Source: Carnobacterium_A antarcticum (GTDB lineage Bacteria > Bacillota > Bacilli > Lactobacillales > Carnobacteriaceae). From it: a stretch of 64,000 bases of DNA. The notes under the pieces were generated by a model. The model saw only the letters and a list, made by a program, of their open reading frames with translations, was not told the origin of the DNA and made no database searches. Positions 7,626 through 17,085 of this stretch are shown here, in pieces (positions within the stretch are counted from its first letter, which is position 1; each line of letters opens with the position of its first letter). The stretch lies in the NCBI RefSeq assembly GCF_042658365.1, contig NZ_JBHSQC010000025.1, one strand, 5' to 3'. The translations under genes and the position numbers were made by a program.

Positions 7626-10142
7626 TTACGGGGTTATGCCTTCCATACCAATCATAGGGTCAACAGCATTTGTTCGAATCATTTCGACCGTTAAGCGGTA
7701 AGATAAAGAAGGCTCTTCTTCAGCTGTTTCAAATAAAGAGACTTCTTCTATCTTGGCCTGGACTGGAGCAGCAGCTGGTTTTGTTTCATTTGAACGGGTT
7801 CCAGCTGTCAGTTCTGTTTTTTTCTCTACAGACGAACGTGTTGCTGATGAATCAATCGTTAGTGGAGCGTCGTTGTCCTCCAGGAGCCGTTCTTTTAACG
7901 TCGTTAAGCGAGTTGCCGAAGATTTTAGAACACTTTCTTGAAAGGCGGAAACTTCTCCGCATAAAATCAACAGCTCGCTGCTTCTTGTAATCGCGGTATA
8001 CAGCAAGTCTCTTCTGAGCATACGCCCATAATTTTGCACCATCGGCAAAATGACCATTTTAAATTCACTACCTTGAGATTTATGTATGGAACAACAATAA
8101 GCTAAGGTAATTTTATTCCATTCATTGCGTTTATAAGTCACTTCATTAGCATCAAACTGAATCACAAGTTCATCAACTTTATCATCTGCTTCTTTAGCAT
8201 AGGTAATGCTGGTGATTTCCCCCATATCTCCGTTAAAAACATTTAATTCAGGATTGTTAACTAATTGAAGAATCTTATCTCCAATCCGATAAATCCGGTC
8301 ATTGAACTTCACTTCTTTACGCCGTCCAGTATCATTAGGGTTAAAAATTTCTTGCATCATCTTGTTCAATGCATCGATCCCAGCCGGGCCGCGATACATC
8401 GGCGCTAGAACCTGAATGTCTTGAGGCGTGAATCCTTTGGCTTTCGCTTTTGCGACAACTTGTCGAATCACCTCTTCAATTTGGTAAGCGTAACAGTTAA
8501 TAAAAGAACGATCTTTTTTATTTTGAGTAAAATCATTTGGCAACTGACCGTCTTTTATTTCATGAGCCAATGAGATAATCGATGAACCGTCTCCTTGGCG
8601 GTAAATTTCATTCAATTCCATATTTGGGATGAGTTGAGCATCAATTAAATCATGGAGCACTTGTCCCGGACCTACAGAAGGCAACTGGTTCTTATCTCCA
8701 ACAAACATCACTTGCATATGTTCTGGTACCGCACGAAGCAATTGATTCGCTAGCCAAGTATCTACCATCGACATCTCATCAACGATCAAGAGACCTCCTT
8801 CTAATTCACGGTCCGATTGTTCATCGTTATTGTTTTCTCGCCCATTCAATCCTAATAAGCGATGTATCGTACTGCTAGGCAATCCAGTTGTTTCATTCAT
8901 TCGTTTAGCTGCCCGACCAGTCGGCGCGGCTAATAAAATCGGAAAAACTTTGTCGCTATAATCGTTTAAATCCAGTGATAGACCGTTTAGCTCGGCAAAT
9001 AAAGAAACAATTCCGTTTAAAACGGTTGTTTTCCCTGTCCCTGGTCCACCAGTTAAAATAAACAAAGGCGATACTATCGCTTCTTCAATTGCTTGTATTT
9101 GAGAAGCTCCATAAGATATACCTAATCTCTTTTCTAATTTTCGTATTTCTTTTGGGATATCATGGGAGTTATAAGTAATTTCTTTTTTCCGTTCCAATAA
9201 GCGTTTAATTGAAGTATTGATGCCCCATTCAGCTGCATACAAAGACTTAATATACAATTTATGCTGGTCTTCAATCAGCTGATTTTCTTCAATAAGCTGC
9301 AACAACTCTTCAGCTAAAGCATCCGGATCGATAATAAACGCCCGACTAGATTCTAAGACTTTTAAGCTTTCTTCTAACAAAGGTTCAGCTAAAGTATACG
9401 TATTCCCTTGACTTAAGCACAATTCATTCAAAGAGTATAGGATAGCCGCTTTTAAACGGGCAGGAGAATCAGCAGCGAAACCTAATTGATCGGCAATCGC
9501 ATCAGCCTTTTTAAATCCGATATTTTCAATATCTTGAACCAATTGATAAGGATTTTCTTGAATGATATCCAGCGTTTCCCCTTGATACGTTTGGTAGATA
9601 TTGTATGCCAGTTGACTTCCAAATCCATAACTATTCAAACCAATAATGATTTTTTCCATTCCGTCACTAGCCTGAATCGTATTGACCAACACTTCTCGTT
9701 TTTTAGCGTTTAAACCTTTCACTTCAGCAAGCACTTCTGGATTTTCACTGATCTTATCAATGGCATTCTCGCCTAATAACTGCACGATCGTTTCAGCCGT
9801 TTTTTTTCCGATTCCTGGAAATTTATCACTAGAAAGATAAGCTACTACTCCTGCAGCTGATGTTGGTTTTTCTTGTTTGTATCGATCAGCAGTAAACTGC
9901 ACACCGAATTTTGGATGATCAACCAATTTCCCAAAAAAGCGATACGTTTCTTCTTCTTGAACTTGTCCGAAATTTCCAGTAATGACGATTTCTTTGTCAT
10001 CATAAGTGCTGTTCGTTTCAGCAACTCTAACCAAAAGAACTTTGTAAAAGTTTGTGGGATTTTGATAGAATATAGCCACGACTTGCCCTACAACATAAGG
10101 CGTCTCCGTTGCAAATAAGTCTAAATTTTCTTGTTCGGCCAT
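7626..10142 (-). CDS. recD2: ATP-dependent RecD-like DNA helicase RecD2
   Basis: Superfamily 1B 5'-3' DNA helicase, 838 aa, RecBCD-independent RecD2 type, involved in replication fork maintenance and recombination in B. subtilis. The first 330 residues contain the OB-like head and helix-hairpin-helix repeats (SSDKFPGIGKKTAETIV, VKGLNAKKREVLV). The helicase core has Walker A GGPGTGKTTVLNG, Walker B LLIVDEMSMVD, PTGRAAKRM and the C-terminal IHKSQGSEF and YTAITRS. The last 80 residues are a low-complexity tail. A TPR gene lies just upstream, the yrrB-yrrC arrangement of Bacillus. Confidence 0.95.
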   Translation of the reverse strand: MAEQENLDLFATETPYVVGQVVAIFYQNPTNFYKVLLVRVAETNSTYDDKEIVITGNFGQVQEEETYRFFGKLVDHPKFGVQFTADRYKQEKPTSAAGVVAYLSSDKFPGIGKKTAETIVQLLGENAIDKISENPEVLAEVKGLNAKKREVLVNTIQASDGMEKIIIGLNSYGFGSQLAYNIYQTYQGETLDIIQENPYQLVQDIENIGFKKADAIADQLGFAADSPARLKAAILYSLNELCLSQGNTYTLAEPLLEESLKVLESSRAFIIDPDALAEELLQLIEENQLIEDQHKLYIKSLYAAEWGINTSIKRLLERKKEITYNSHDIPKEIRKLEKRLGISYGASQIQAIEEAIVSPLFILTGGPGTGKTTVLNGIVSLFAELNGLSLDLNDYSDKVFPILLAAPTGRAAKRMNETTGLPSSTIHRLLGLNGRENNNDEQSDRELEGGLLIVDEMSMVDTWLANQLLRAVPEHMQVMFVGDKNQLPSVGPGQVLHDLIDAQLIPNMELNEIYRQGDGSSIISLAHEIKDGQLPNDFTQNKKDRSFINCYAYQIEEVIRQVVAKAKAKGFTPQDIQVLAPMYRGPAGIDALNKMMQEIFNPNDTGRRKEVKFNDRIYRIGDKILQLVNNPELNVFNGDMGEITSITYAKEADDKVDELVIQFDANEVTYKRNEWNKITLAYCCSIHKSQGSEFKMVILPMVQNYGRMLRRDLLYTAITRSSELLILCGEVSAFQESVLKSSATRLTTLKERLLEDNDAPLTIDSSATRSSVEKKTELTAGTRSNETKPAAAPVQAKIEEVSLFETAEEEPSLSYRLTVEMIRTNAVDPMIGMEGITP

Positions 10143-10199
10143 TTCCGTTCATCCTTTCTGCTTATGAACTCATTCCATTGACACTGCGACAACTGCTCT

Positions 10200-10883
10200 T
10201 CACTCTTTTGTTGGAGGTTGAACCATTGCTTCAATTGCTTTTAATTGCTGAATCCGCTCTTGGTGGCTATTTGGATTCAATGTAGATGATTGTTTGAAAA
10301 AAGCTTCAAAAACAGTGGGCGGTTCCTTTAAAGCCATCCCTATGAGGCCTCTCTTAAACCACGCTTCATCGTTATCAGGAGTTATCTCCATGACTTTTTC
10401 TAAATAATCCTTTGCTTCATCAAAGTGTCCTGTCTGCATTAAGCAATTGCCGATCAATAAAAAGAGCGCACTGTCTGGCTCATTTGCTATCTTTACCATT
10501 AAAAGATAGACCAATGCTTTTTTTGGCTCTTTTAATGAAAAGTAGCATTGTCCAATCATACGCGCAGCATCATTTTTCAGTCCTGTTTGAGGATGTTGGA
10601 ATACTCGCGTGAAGTACACCAAGCTTTCAGTGTACCGTTCTTGTTGATAATATAGGTTTCCAAATGCATACAAAAGTGTTGGATGCTCCGGTTTTTTTTG
10701 AAGGGCTGTCTCCAAGACCGCTTGGGCATCAGCATATTTTTTTGCTACAATCAATATCATTGCCAAATTATAATAACTGTCGCTATTTTCAGGTTGTTCT
10801 TCTATTTCTTCAAATAATAATTGAATGGCTTCATTTAAATTTCCTTGTTCCCATAATTGAAATGCTTCATGGTTTCGATTCAT
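10200..10883 (-). CDS. Tetratricopeptide repeat protein (YrrB-like)
   Basis: A soluble 227-residue protein made almost wholly of TPR units (for example NSDSYYNLAMILIVAKKYADA, HPTLLYAFGNLYYQQERYTES, SALFLLIGNCLMQTGHFDEA, NDEAWFKRGLIGMALKEP). Such repeats bind other proteins; no catalytic domain is visible. It sits between mnmA and recD2, as yrrB does in B. subtilis, 57 bases before recD2, so the two are probably cotranscribed. The partner protein is unknown. Confidence 0.85.
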   Translation of the reverse strand: MNRNHEAFQLWEQGNLNEAIQLLFEEIEEQPENSDSYYNLAMILIVAKKYADAQAVLETALQKKPEHPTLLYAFGNLYYQQERYTESLVYFTRVFQHPQTGLKNDAARMIGQCYFSLKEPKKALVYLLMVKIANEPDSALFLLIGNCLMQTGHFDEAKDYLEKVMEITPDNDEAWFKRGLIGMALKEPPTVFEAFFKQSSTLNPNSHQERIQQLKAIEAMVQPPTKE

Positions 10884-10983
10884 TTCTGTCCACTCCTTTT
10901 GCAGCTCATATTATTTTACACCAAACTAGGAGATGTTTCTACCAAAGTAATGGTATCTTTTAAGGAAAACGAAAAAGACAGAA

Positions 10984-11011
10984 AAAAAGAGCAGAATTTA
11001 TCTGCTCTTTC
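10984..11011 (-). terminator. Terminator after mnmA
   Basis: AAGAGCAGA and TCTGCTCTT form a short stem followed by T's on the minus strand, directly after the mnmA stop. Confidence 0.85.
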
Positions 11012-11018
11012 GTCTGTG

Positions 11019-12143
11019 TTAAATGTATTGTAATTCTCTGGTGTCATTATAAGCGGAATCAATCGTTCCTCCACCTAAACATTCCATTCCATCATAGAAT
11101 ACGACGGCTTGCCCAGGCGTGATTGCTCGTACAGGCTCATCGAATTCAACTGTTGCTGTTGTTCCATCTTCGTTTAAATGAACAGTCACCCCGGTATCCG
11201 CTTGGCGGTAACGGAATTTAGCCGTACATTTAATCGTTTTTGGCATTTCTTCATTGGTTGTAAAATGAATGTCTGTCGCATCTAAATGAGTTGCGTATAA
11301 CCATTCATGGTGGAATCCTTGTCCAACGTAAAGAGTATTTGTCGCCAGATCTTTTCCAATAACAAACCAAGGTTCACTAGAAGCACCACCGCCGCCAATA
11401 CCTAATCCTTGACGTTGGCCAATGGTATAATACATCAAACCATCGTGTTGGCCTTTAATTTCGCCTTCTGTAGTTACCATGTTCCCCGGTTGAGCTGGCA
11501 AATAAGTCATCAAGAATTTTTTAAAATCGCGTTCCCCAATAAAGCAGACACCTGTTGAATCTTTTTTCTTAGCCGTTGCTAAGTTAGCTTCTTCAGCAAT
11601 TTTACGAACTTCAGACTTTTCCATTCCGCCTAAAGGAAACAACGTTTTAGCCAATTGTTCTTGCGACAATTGGTTTAAGAAATACGTTTGATCTTTGTTG
11701 GTGTCTACGCCACGCAACATTCGTGTTGTCCCTTTTTCATCGCGTTCGACCTGAGCATAATGTCCAGTTGCCACATAATCGGCGCCTAATTCTAGTGCAT
11801 AGTCCAAAAATGCTTTAAATTTAATTTCTTTATTGCACATCACATCCGGATTGGGCGTCCGGCCTTTTTTATATTCATCTAAAAAGTATTGAAACACTTT
11901 GTCCCAATATTGTTTTTCGAAGTTTACTGAATAATAAGGAATCCCAATTTGGTTCGCTACAAGTGCTACATCGTTGTAATCTTCGGTAGCTGTACACATC
12001 CCGAATTCATCTGTATCGTCCCAGTTTTTCATAAAAATCCCCACCACATCATAGCCTTGTTGCTTAAGCACTAAAGCCGTGACGGATGAGTCAACTCCCC
12101 CACTCATACCTACTACGACACGAGTGTTGCTGTTGTCTTTCAT
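11019..12143 (-). CDS. mnmA: tRNA-specific 2-thiouridylase MnmA
   Basis: Forms the 2-thio group of s2U34 in tRNA-Lys, -Glu and -Gln, using sulfur delivered from a cysteine desulfurase. 374 aa, normal length. The PP-loop ATPase motif VVGMSGGVDSSV is at the N-terminus; the catalytic cysteines are expected in PNPDVMCNKEIKF (about residue 103) and STGVCFIGERDF (about residue 200), both present. The C-terminal beta-barrel ends with PGQAVVFYDGMECLGGG. A cysteine desulfurase gene lies 0.7 kb upstream on the same strand, which fits its sulfur supply. Confidence 0.97.
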   Translation of the reverse strand: MKDNSNTRVVVGMSGGVDSSVTALVLKQQGYDVVGIFMKNWDDTDEFGMCTATEDYNDVALVANQIGIPYYSVNFEKQYWDKVFQYFLDEYKKGRTPNPDVMCNKEIKFKAFLDYALELGADYVATGHYAQVERDEKGTTRMLRGVDTNKDQTYFLNQLSQEQLAKTLFPLGGMEKSEVRKIAEEANLATAKKKDSTGVCFIGERDFKKFLMTYLPAQPGNMVTTEGEIKGQHDGLMYYTIGQRQGLGIGGGGASSEPWFVIGKDLATNTLYVGQGFHHEWLYATHLDATDIHFTTNEEMPKTIKCTAKFRYRQADTGVTVHLNEDGTTATVEFDEPVRAITPGQAVVFYDGMECLGGGTIDSAYNDTRELQYI

Positions 12144-12323
12144 ACTATCACCATCATTTCAAATAGATTCTGAAAATCTTAACGATTTGAAGGTCGCATT
12201 TTTTCAGTCTTAATCATTATACTAACTTTTTGAAAGAAATCAAGAGAGCTGACTCAGCCTGTTTTTCCCCCGACACCTTTTTCGACCTGAGATAGTCAAT
12301 TTGATCAACTCTTCAAAACTAAC

Positions 12324-12360
12324 AAAAAAGAGAAAATAACAGTTGCGTCATTTTCTCTCA
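12324..12360 (-). terminator. Terminator after the DUF1831 gene
   Basis: Arms AGAGAAAAT and ATTTTCTCT surround a loop of about 13 bases, followed by six T on the minus strand. Confidence 0.85.
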
Positions 12361-12370
12361 CATTAATTCT

Positions 12371-12712
12371 TTAAACTTTTTCCACTATTCCTTGTTCTAC
12401 AAAATCTCGCATAATGAATTCATATCTCTCACGTGCTTCACTGAATGCATTCCCTTTATAAATGTTGACCGCCTGCAATCCATTACTGGTAGTGACTGAA
12501 ATTTTCAATTGTGTTAAGTCATTTGATACAATGATTTTTAATTTTAGTCCTGGTTTATTTTCAGGAACAACATCCAACGCCCGAATGTATTGAAAATTTC
12601 CTGTTTTTGTTTCTTCAAATCCATTATCGCGTAAAGTATATCGTTTCACCTCTGGATGGACTGCATATGTTTCATTGGAACCTTGAAGCTTTGCTGTTTT
12701 TGCAAATGCCAT
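12371..12712 (-). CDS. DUF1831 domain protein
   Basis: Small protein (113 aa) resembling the DUF1831 family of lactic acid bacteria, function unknown. The start MAFAKTAKLQGS follows GAGGTGAATGAA; a ten-residue upstream extension lacks a proper site. The body contains YAVHPEVKRYTLRDNGFEETK and ALDVVPENKPGLKLKIIV. It lies 95 bases after the cysteine desulfurase gene and before mnmA, an order often seen in this group, so a link with sulfur transfer or tRNA thiolation is possible but is only an inference from position. Confidence 0.75.
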   Translation of the reverse strand: MAFAKTAKLQGSNETYAVHPEVKRYTLRDNGFEETKTGNFQYIRALDVVPENKPGLKLKIIVSNDLTQLKISVTTSNGLQAVNIYKGNAFSEARERYEFIMRDFVEQGIVEKV

Positions 12713-12806
12713 TTCATTCACCTCGGTTAGATTTAGTTTCACTTTAACTATACATAGGCTTCTTGCTTTTTACCAATACTGTTTAAACCTTTTTTATCTT
12801 TTGCTC

Positions 12807-13955
12807 TTACTTTTTTAATTTAGCGATGATCTTGATCAATTCATCTGCCAAATGATCGATTGACTGAGAAGTTGTCCCTAAGCCAAAACTGATTCGTATA
12901 GATTCAGAAATTTTAGGGTCGTCAGATCCAAACATAGCCATTAGGACATGACTAGGATCAATATTGCCAGCTGTACACGCTGAACCAGCTGATACAGCTA
13001 TTCCAGCTAAATCTAATAACATCAAGAGTTGTTCTGAAGAAACACCCGTAAACCAAATATTCAGAATATGTGCTAGATGTTGTTCAGAACTGCCATTGAC
13101 TTCAAAGGCAATGTCGGCTTTTTTTAATCGTTCCAATAATTGGTTACGGAATCCCAAATAACTCTCTTTCCGCTGTTCTTTTTCATTTTGAACGATTTCA
13201 ACGGCTTTTTGAAAACCGGAAATTGCTGGGATATTTTCTGTTCCAGCCCGGCGTTTCATTTCCTGTTCGCCGCCTAACATAAAACTTGGCAAATTAATTT
13301 TTTCGTTGATATATAGAAACCCTGTGCCTTTAGGACCATTAATTTTATGACTCGAAGTAGATAATAAGTCAATATGACTAGATTTAACATCAATTGTTTC
13401 TAATCCATATGCTTGGACGGCATCCGTATGAAAATACGCAGTCGTTTCACTTTCTTGAATAATTTCGCCAATAGCTTTGATATCCATCAATGATCCAACT
13501 TCATTATTCCCATACATAATTGAAACTAAAATAGTGTCCGGTCTCAATGCTGCTCGGACTTGCTCTGGATCCACTAGGCCAAACGAGTTTACCGGCAGAT
13601 AAGTAACTTCAAAACCAAGCGACTCTAATTTCTCCATCGGTCTCAAAACCGCATGGTGTTCGATAGTTGAGGTGATCACATGTTTTCCTTCTGTCATCCG
13701 AGACAACGCTGTTTCGAAAACAGCTGTATTGTCACTTTCTGTTCCGCCACTTGTTATCACGATCTCACTTGGTTTAGCGCCGATACTAGCAGCAAAAACT
13801 AATCGTGCATTATCTAGAATACGCCGACTGTCACGCCCAAAATTATGAATACTAGAAGCATTTCCATAATGATTTTGCATCATTTCATAAACTATTTCTA
13901 CTACTTCAGGGTGTACCGGACTAGTCGCCGCATGATCTAAGTAAATCTTTTCCAT
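12807..13955 (-). CDS. Cysteine desulfurase (IscS/NifS class), mnmA-linked
   Basis: PLP-dependent enzyme that takes sulfur from cysteine to form an enzyme persulfide. About 382 aa. Start MEKIYLDHAATSP is preceded by GGGAGGG five bases upstream; the seven-residue extension overlaps this. The PLP lysine is in SSHKINGPKGTGFLY and the persulfide cysteine is in SAGSACTAGNIDPSHVL. Because it precedes the DUF1831 gene and mnmA, it is probably the sulfur donor for 2-thiouridine, like YrvO in B. subtilis. A second desulfurase at 45.2-46.4 kb is paired with thiI. Confidence 0.93.
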   Translation of the reverse strand: MEKIYLDHAATSPVHPEVVEIVYEMMQNHYGNASSIHNFGRDSRRILDNARLVFAASIGAKPSEIVITSGGTESDNTAVFETALSRMTEGKHVITSTIEHHAVLRPMEKLESLGFEVTYLPVNSFGLVDPEQVRAALRPDTILVSIMYGNNEVGSLMDIKAIGEIIQESETTAYFHTDAVQAYGLETIDVKSSHIDLLSTSSHKINGPKGTGFLYINEKINLPSFMLGGEQEMKRRAGTENIPAISGFQKAVEIVQNEKEQRKESYLGFRNQLLERLKKADIAFEVNGSSEQHLAHILNIWFTGVSSEQLLMLLDLAGIAVSAGSACTAGNIDPSHVLMAMFGSDDPKISESIRISFGLGTTSQSIDHLADELIKIIAKLKK

Positions 13956-14052
13956 TATAACCCTCCCTGACCGCATTCTTTAATTCCTAAAATTCTACCA
14001 CTAATCTTGTCTTTCAACAATAGTTGAATCAAATTGTCCTTTTAAAATCTGT

Positions 14053-14099
14053 AAAAACAACAGGCCTCCAAATGCATTAAGCTGGATGCCTGCTGTTCT
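14053..14099 (-). terminator. Terminator after gshAB
   Basis: Arms AACAGCAGGC and GCCTGTTGTT with a T-run on the minus strand, eight bases after the gshAB stop. Confidence 0.85.
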
Positions 14100-14107
14100 T
14101 ATCGTTC

Positions 14108-16390
14108 TTATTGTACGGCTTCTGGGAAAAGCATTTTTAAAATGCCGATCGTTAACGGGCGACCTTGACCTTCAGAAACAAAAGCATGCATATGCATAGC
14201 TGGATTAAAGTTAGCTTCAATAACTGTGTACCCCGGATTTTCTGGAGTAGATGGTTTTTGGTAATCCGGTATAATCAAATCTACTCCACAAACTTTAGCT
14301 CCAATGACTTTTGTCATTTCAACGGCTGCTTTTTTATAGCTGTCGTCAATAATATCTGTGACATCAATAGAATCTCCGCCAGTACTAACATTTGAATTTT
14401 CTCGCAAATAAACTCTGACATCTGCATCAGGAATGCTTTCAGTCGTATAGCCTTGTCCTTTTAACATCAATTGTTCAATTTCATTTAATTGTATTTTCTC
14501 TAAGGGAGCTCGATGGTCTGTGCCGCGAAGAACATCTTTATTTTTCTCTGCAACTAATTCTCTCACTGTGTGCTGGCCATCTCCGATAACATTAGCAGGT
14601 ATACGCAATAAAATTGCCGCTACTTCATCGTTCAAAACAAAAAAGCGGTACTCTGTGCCCTCGATAAATTCTTCAACCAATACAGTGGTGTCTTCTTTAA
14701 AAGCAAATTTTATCGCTGACTGATAATCTTCAAAACGAGCACCTTCCTTAAAGATAGAAATGCCTACGCCATAATTAGTCGATTTTGGTTTTACAACAAT
14801 GCCTTTATGCGCATATTGCCAAAAACCAGCATTAGCTTCTTCTTCAGTATGGTATTCTTCCCCTTGAGGTACTTTAAAACCTGCATCATTTAAAATCTTT
14901 TTCGTGACTGTTTTATTTTCCATAATAAGCGGAGCAATGTACTGATCCTTTGAAGTCATATTAGCATTTTTTACATACTCGGTATGTTTTTTGTAACTTA
15001 ACTTCAAAAATTGCTCTGTTTCATCTAAAATGTCTATTTTAATGCCTTTTTGAATGGCGTCAGAAATCAACAACTGAGTCGACATCTCCATATTGGTAAA
15101 ACCTTTCAAGGCATAAAACTTCTCAAAAGCTGCTTGTTTGTAATTATGAGCTAGTTCCAAGCCAAACGTTAGGTAAGAACCCGCTTCTTCGATCCCTTTG
15201 ATCATTTGGCCAGCGAGTGTTAATTTAGGATCCAACAATTGTTTTTTTGCTTGTCGGACACACTCCAAGGCTGCTTCAGATCCATTCGTAAGTTGAATCA
15301 TCTCTAACATTTCCTCAATTAAAGTTAGACCTTCCTCTTGGAATTCAGTCTTTTCATAAGGGTGCTCCAAAGCTACAAAATCACTCATTTTTTTCCCTAA
15401 CGCAACATCATTCATATCAGAAGCCTTATCTTTCCAGACCATAAACATACAAAATAGATGGATAAACTGCATGTCTTGTTCAGATATCCCATAAGCATCA
15501 AATGGATTTAAATCAAAAATGCGCAGTTCCACATAAGCAATGCCTTTTGTTAATAACTCGCGAGCTGTTTTCGTGCCACGTAATCGAACACCTGAATAAA
15601 ACTCTCGTTCCTCGAATAATTTTCCTTCGTTTACTGCTTCTTCTAAATTTTCAACATAGTCCGTTAGTGTTTCAAAAGATATCGTTACATCGTCTGTATT
15701 GGCGTAACCATAATGGCTGCTGCGAATACTTCTGACATATCCTTTTGGTGGTGTTTCTTCATAACGCTCGCTCTTAAAAAAGCTTGAATCCGCTACTGGA
15801 GCTGCTCCTAAAAGGTACGTTAATAACCAACGGTAACGCAGAAAGTTTTTCGCTAACTTCAAGTAAACAGCTGATTTAAATTGAATAGGATCAGCGATAT
15901 CAGTCTGGTTATGATAAAGCTCATCGATAAAGTGTTTATCAAATTCAAAATTGTAATGCACGCCACTTAACATCTGTTTGTTTTTTCCGTATTTTTCCGC
16001 TAAATGGTTCCGGTAATTCACATCTTCAATTTTGTCTAGTTTTGCTATCGGAATGTCATTTTCTTTTGGCAAAACAACCGGCATACTCATTGGCCAAATA
16101 TACTCATCATCTGCCATTGTTCGCAAAGTAACTTCATGGATAGCACTTAACCAACGATGGGTTTCGTGTATGCTGTTAACTGGCGGTGTGATCAATTCTA
16201 ATTGCGATTCACTAAAATCGGTTTGTATGTACGGATGAAAACTTCGATTCCCAAATTGCTTAGGATGATCAGTCAACGCTAATTCTCCGTTAGATAGAAC
16301 GCGCAAGCCCTCTTTTTCAACTCCGTAAACAGCTTTATAAAAAGCTGCAGGTATTTCAAGTTCTTTAATATTTTCTTTTAATGTTTTCAT
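14108..16390 (-). CDS. gshAB: Bifunctional glutamate--cysteine ligase / glutathione synthetase GshAB
   Basis: Fusion enzyme that makes glutathione in two ATP-dependent steps. 760 aa, normal for GshF/GshAB. The N-terminal half is the glutamate-cysteine ligase (YGVEKEGLRVLSNGELALTDHP, TDFSESQLELITPP, YVELRIFDLNPFDAYGI). The C-terminal 270 residues are the ATP-grasp domain (VVKPKSTNYGVGISIF, VLVEEFIEGTEYRFFVL, VIEANFNPAMHMHAF). The ATG at 16390 follows GAGGG; the extension upstream overlaps the previous gene. It lies four bases after the HisE/MazG-like gene stop, so the two form an operon. Confidence 0.95.
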   Translation of the reverse strand: MKTLKENIKELEIPAAFYKAVYGVEKEGLRVLSNGELALTDHPKQFGNRSFHPYIQTDFSESQLELITPPVNSIHETHRWLSAIHEVTLRTMADDEYIWPMSMPVVLPKENDIPIAKLDKIEDVNYRNHLAEKYGKNKQMLSGVHYNFEFDKHFIDELYHNQTDIADPIQFKSAVYLKLAKNFLRYRWLLTYLLGAAPVADSSFFKSERYEETPPKGYVRSIRSSHYGYANTDDVTISFETLTDYVENLEEAVNEGKLFEEREFYSGVRLRGTKTARELLTKGIAYVELRIFDLNPFDAYGISEQDMQFIHLFCMFMVWKDKASDMNDVALGKKMSDFVALEHPYEKTEFQEEGLTLIEEMLEMIQLTNGSEAALECVRQAKKQLLDPKLTLAGQMIKGIEEAGSYLTFGLELAHNYKQAAFEKFYALKGFTNMEMSTQLLISDAIQKGIKIDILDETEQFLKLSYKKHTEYVKNANMTSKDQYIAPLIMENKTVTKKILNDAGFKVPQGEEYHTEEEANAGFWQYAHKGIVVKPKSTNYGVGISIFKEGARFEDYQSAIKFAFKEDTTVLVEEFIEGTEYRFFVLNDEVAAILLRIPANVIGDGQHTVRELVAEKNKDVLRGTDHRAPLEKIQLNEIEQLMLKGQGYTTESIPDADVRVYLRENSNVSTGGDSIDVTDIIDDSYKKAAVEMTKVIGAKVCGVDLIIPDYQKPSTPENPGYTVIEANFNPAMHMHAFVSEGQGRPLTIGILKMLFPEAVQ

Positions 16391-16394
16391 TAAA

Positions 16395-16916
16395 TTATGC
16401 CCTCTTCTTTTCGATAATTTGTTTTTCAATTTCAGCTTGAATTTTCGGTTCCGGTGCAAAATCTTTTTCCCAATTTTCAGGCTTTCTTACTTTGCCATCA
16501 TGTTCGCGGTAATGAGGTTTTCCGTCCGGAAATAGTTTTCCCATGTTAGCTTCATGAACAATAGAAAAAATCGGATCAGGATTTACTCCCATTAAGACAA
16601 AGGAACCATAATTAAAATAATTGGCATCTGTCAATGCATCTACTTGTCCGATTAAACAATTGTCTATCTTTTTCTGTTCCGTGCGGATTTTAGTTAAGGA
16701 TGTGTCAACCGTTTTCTGCCAATCCGACACAATTTTTTCGAATGCCGCCAGCTCTCCATCAACGCTAGCATAAAGAAATTCTAATATTTCTTCTGTTGAA
16801 AATGCTGCGCGGTTAAGTGCTTCATCTGGTGTCAATGCTGTTGGAACTGTTTTTTGCGGTTTATCAAAAACCGTATGAAATTCTTTTACTTGTTCAAATG
16901 CAGATAATTGGTTCAT
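16395..16916 (-). CDS. MazG/HisE-like nucleotide pyrophosphohydrolase (COG4696 type)
   Basis: A 173-residue protein resembling the all-alpha NTP pyrophosphatase superfamily (phosphoribosyl-ATP pyrophosphohydrolase-like). The recognisable part is the N-terminal VKEFHTVFD and the acidic helix AAFSTEEILEFLYA, with a second helix KKIDNCLIGQVDALTDANYF carrying a further acidic pair; such helices bind Mg2+ in the family. The C-terminus is a charged tail (DFAPEPKIQAEIEKQIIEKKRA). Substrate unknown. It is the first gene of an operon with gshAB, only four bases apart. Confidence 0.72.
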   Translation of the reverse strand: MNQLSAFEQVKEFHTVFDKPQKTVPTALTPDEALNRAAFSTEEILEFLYASVDGELAAFEKIVSDWQKTVDTSLTKIRTEQKKIDNCLIGQVDALTDANYFNYGSFVLMGVNPDPIFSIVHEANMGKLFPDGKPHYREHDGKVRKPENWEKDFAPEPKIQAEIEKQIIEKKRA

Positions 16917-17085
16917 TTTAGCGACTCCTTTAATTCTTCAATCTTATCTAGTATAACTTACACTTTGCAGAAGAGAAACGTATTCGTTTCAGTTTTCATG
17001 TAAAAGAAAGACTCTTCCCATAGAAGTTTGGCGGAAAACTCACGGTTAGATTCATTCGTTCACTAGCATTAAGATACAGAAACGG

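Noticed and set aside
7670..7990. Plus-strand frame opposite the end of recD2
   Set aside because: Antisense to the helicase tail; sequence is a mirror of that gene and shows no domain.
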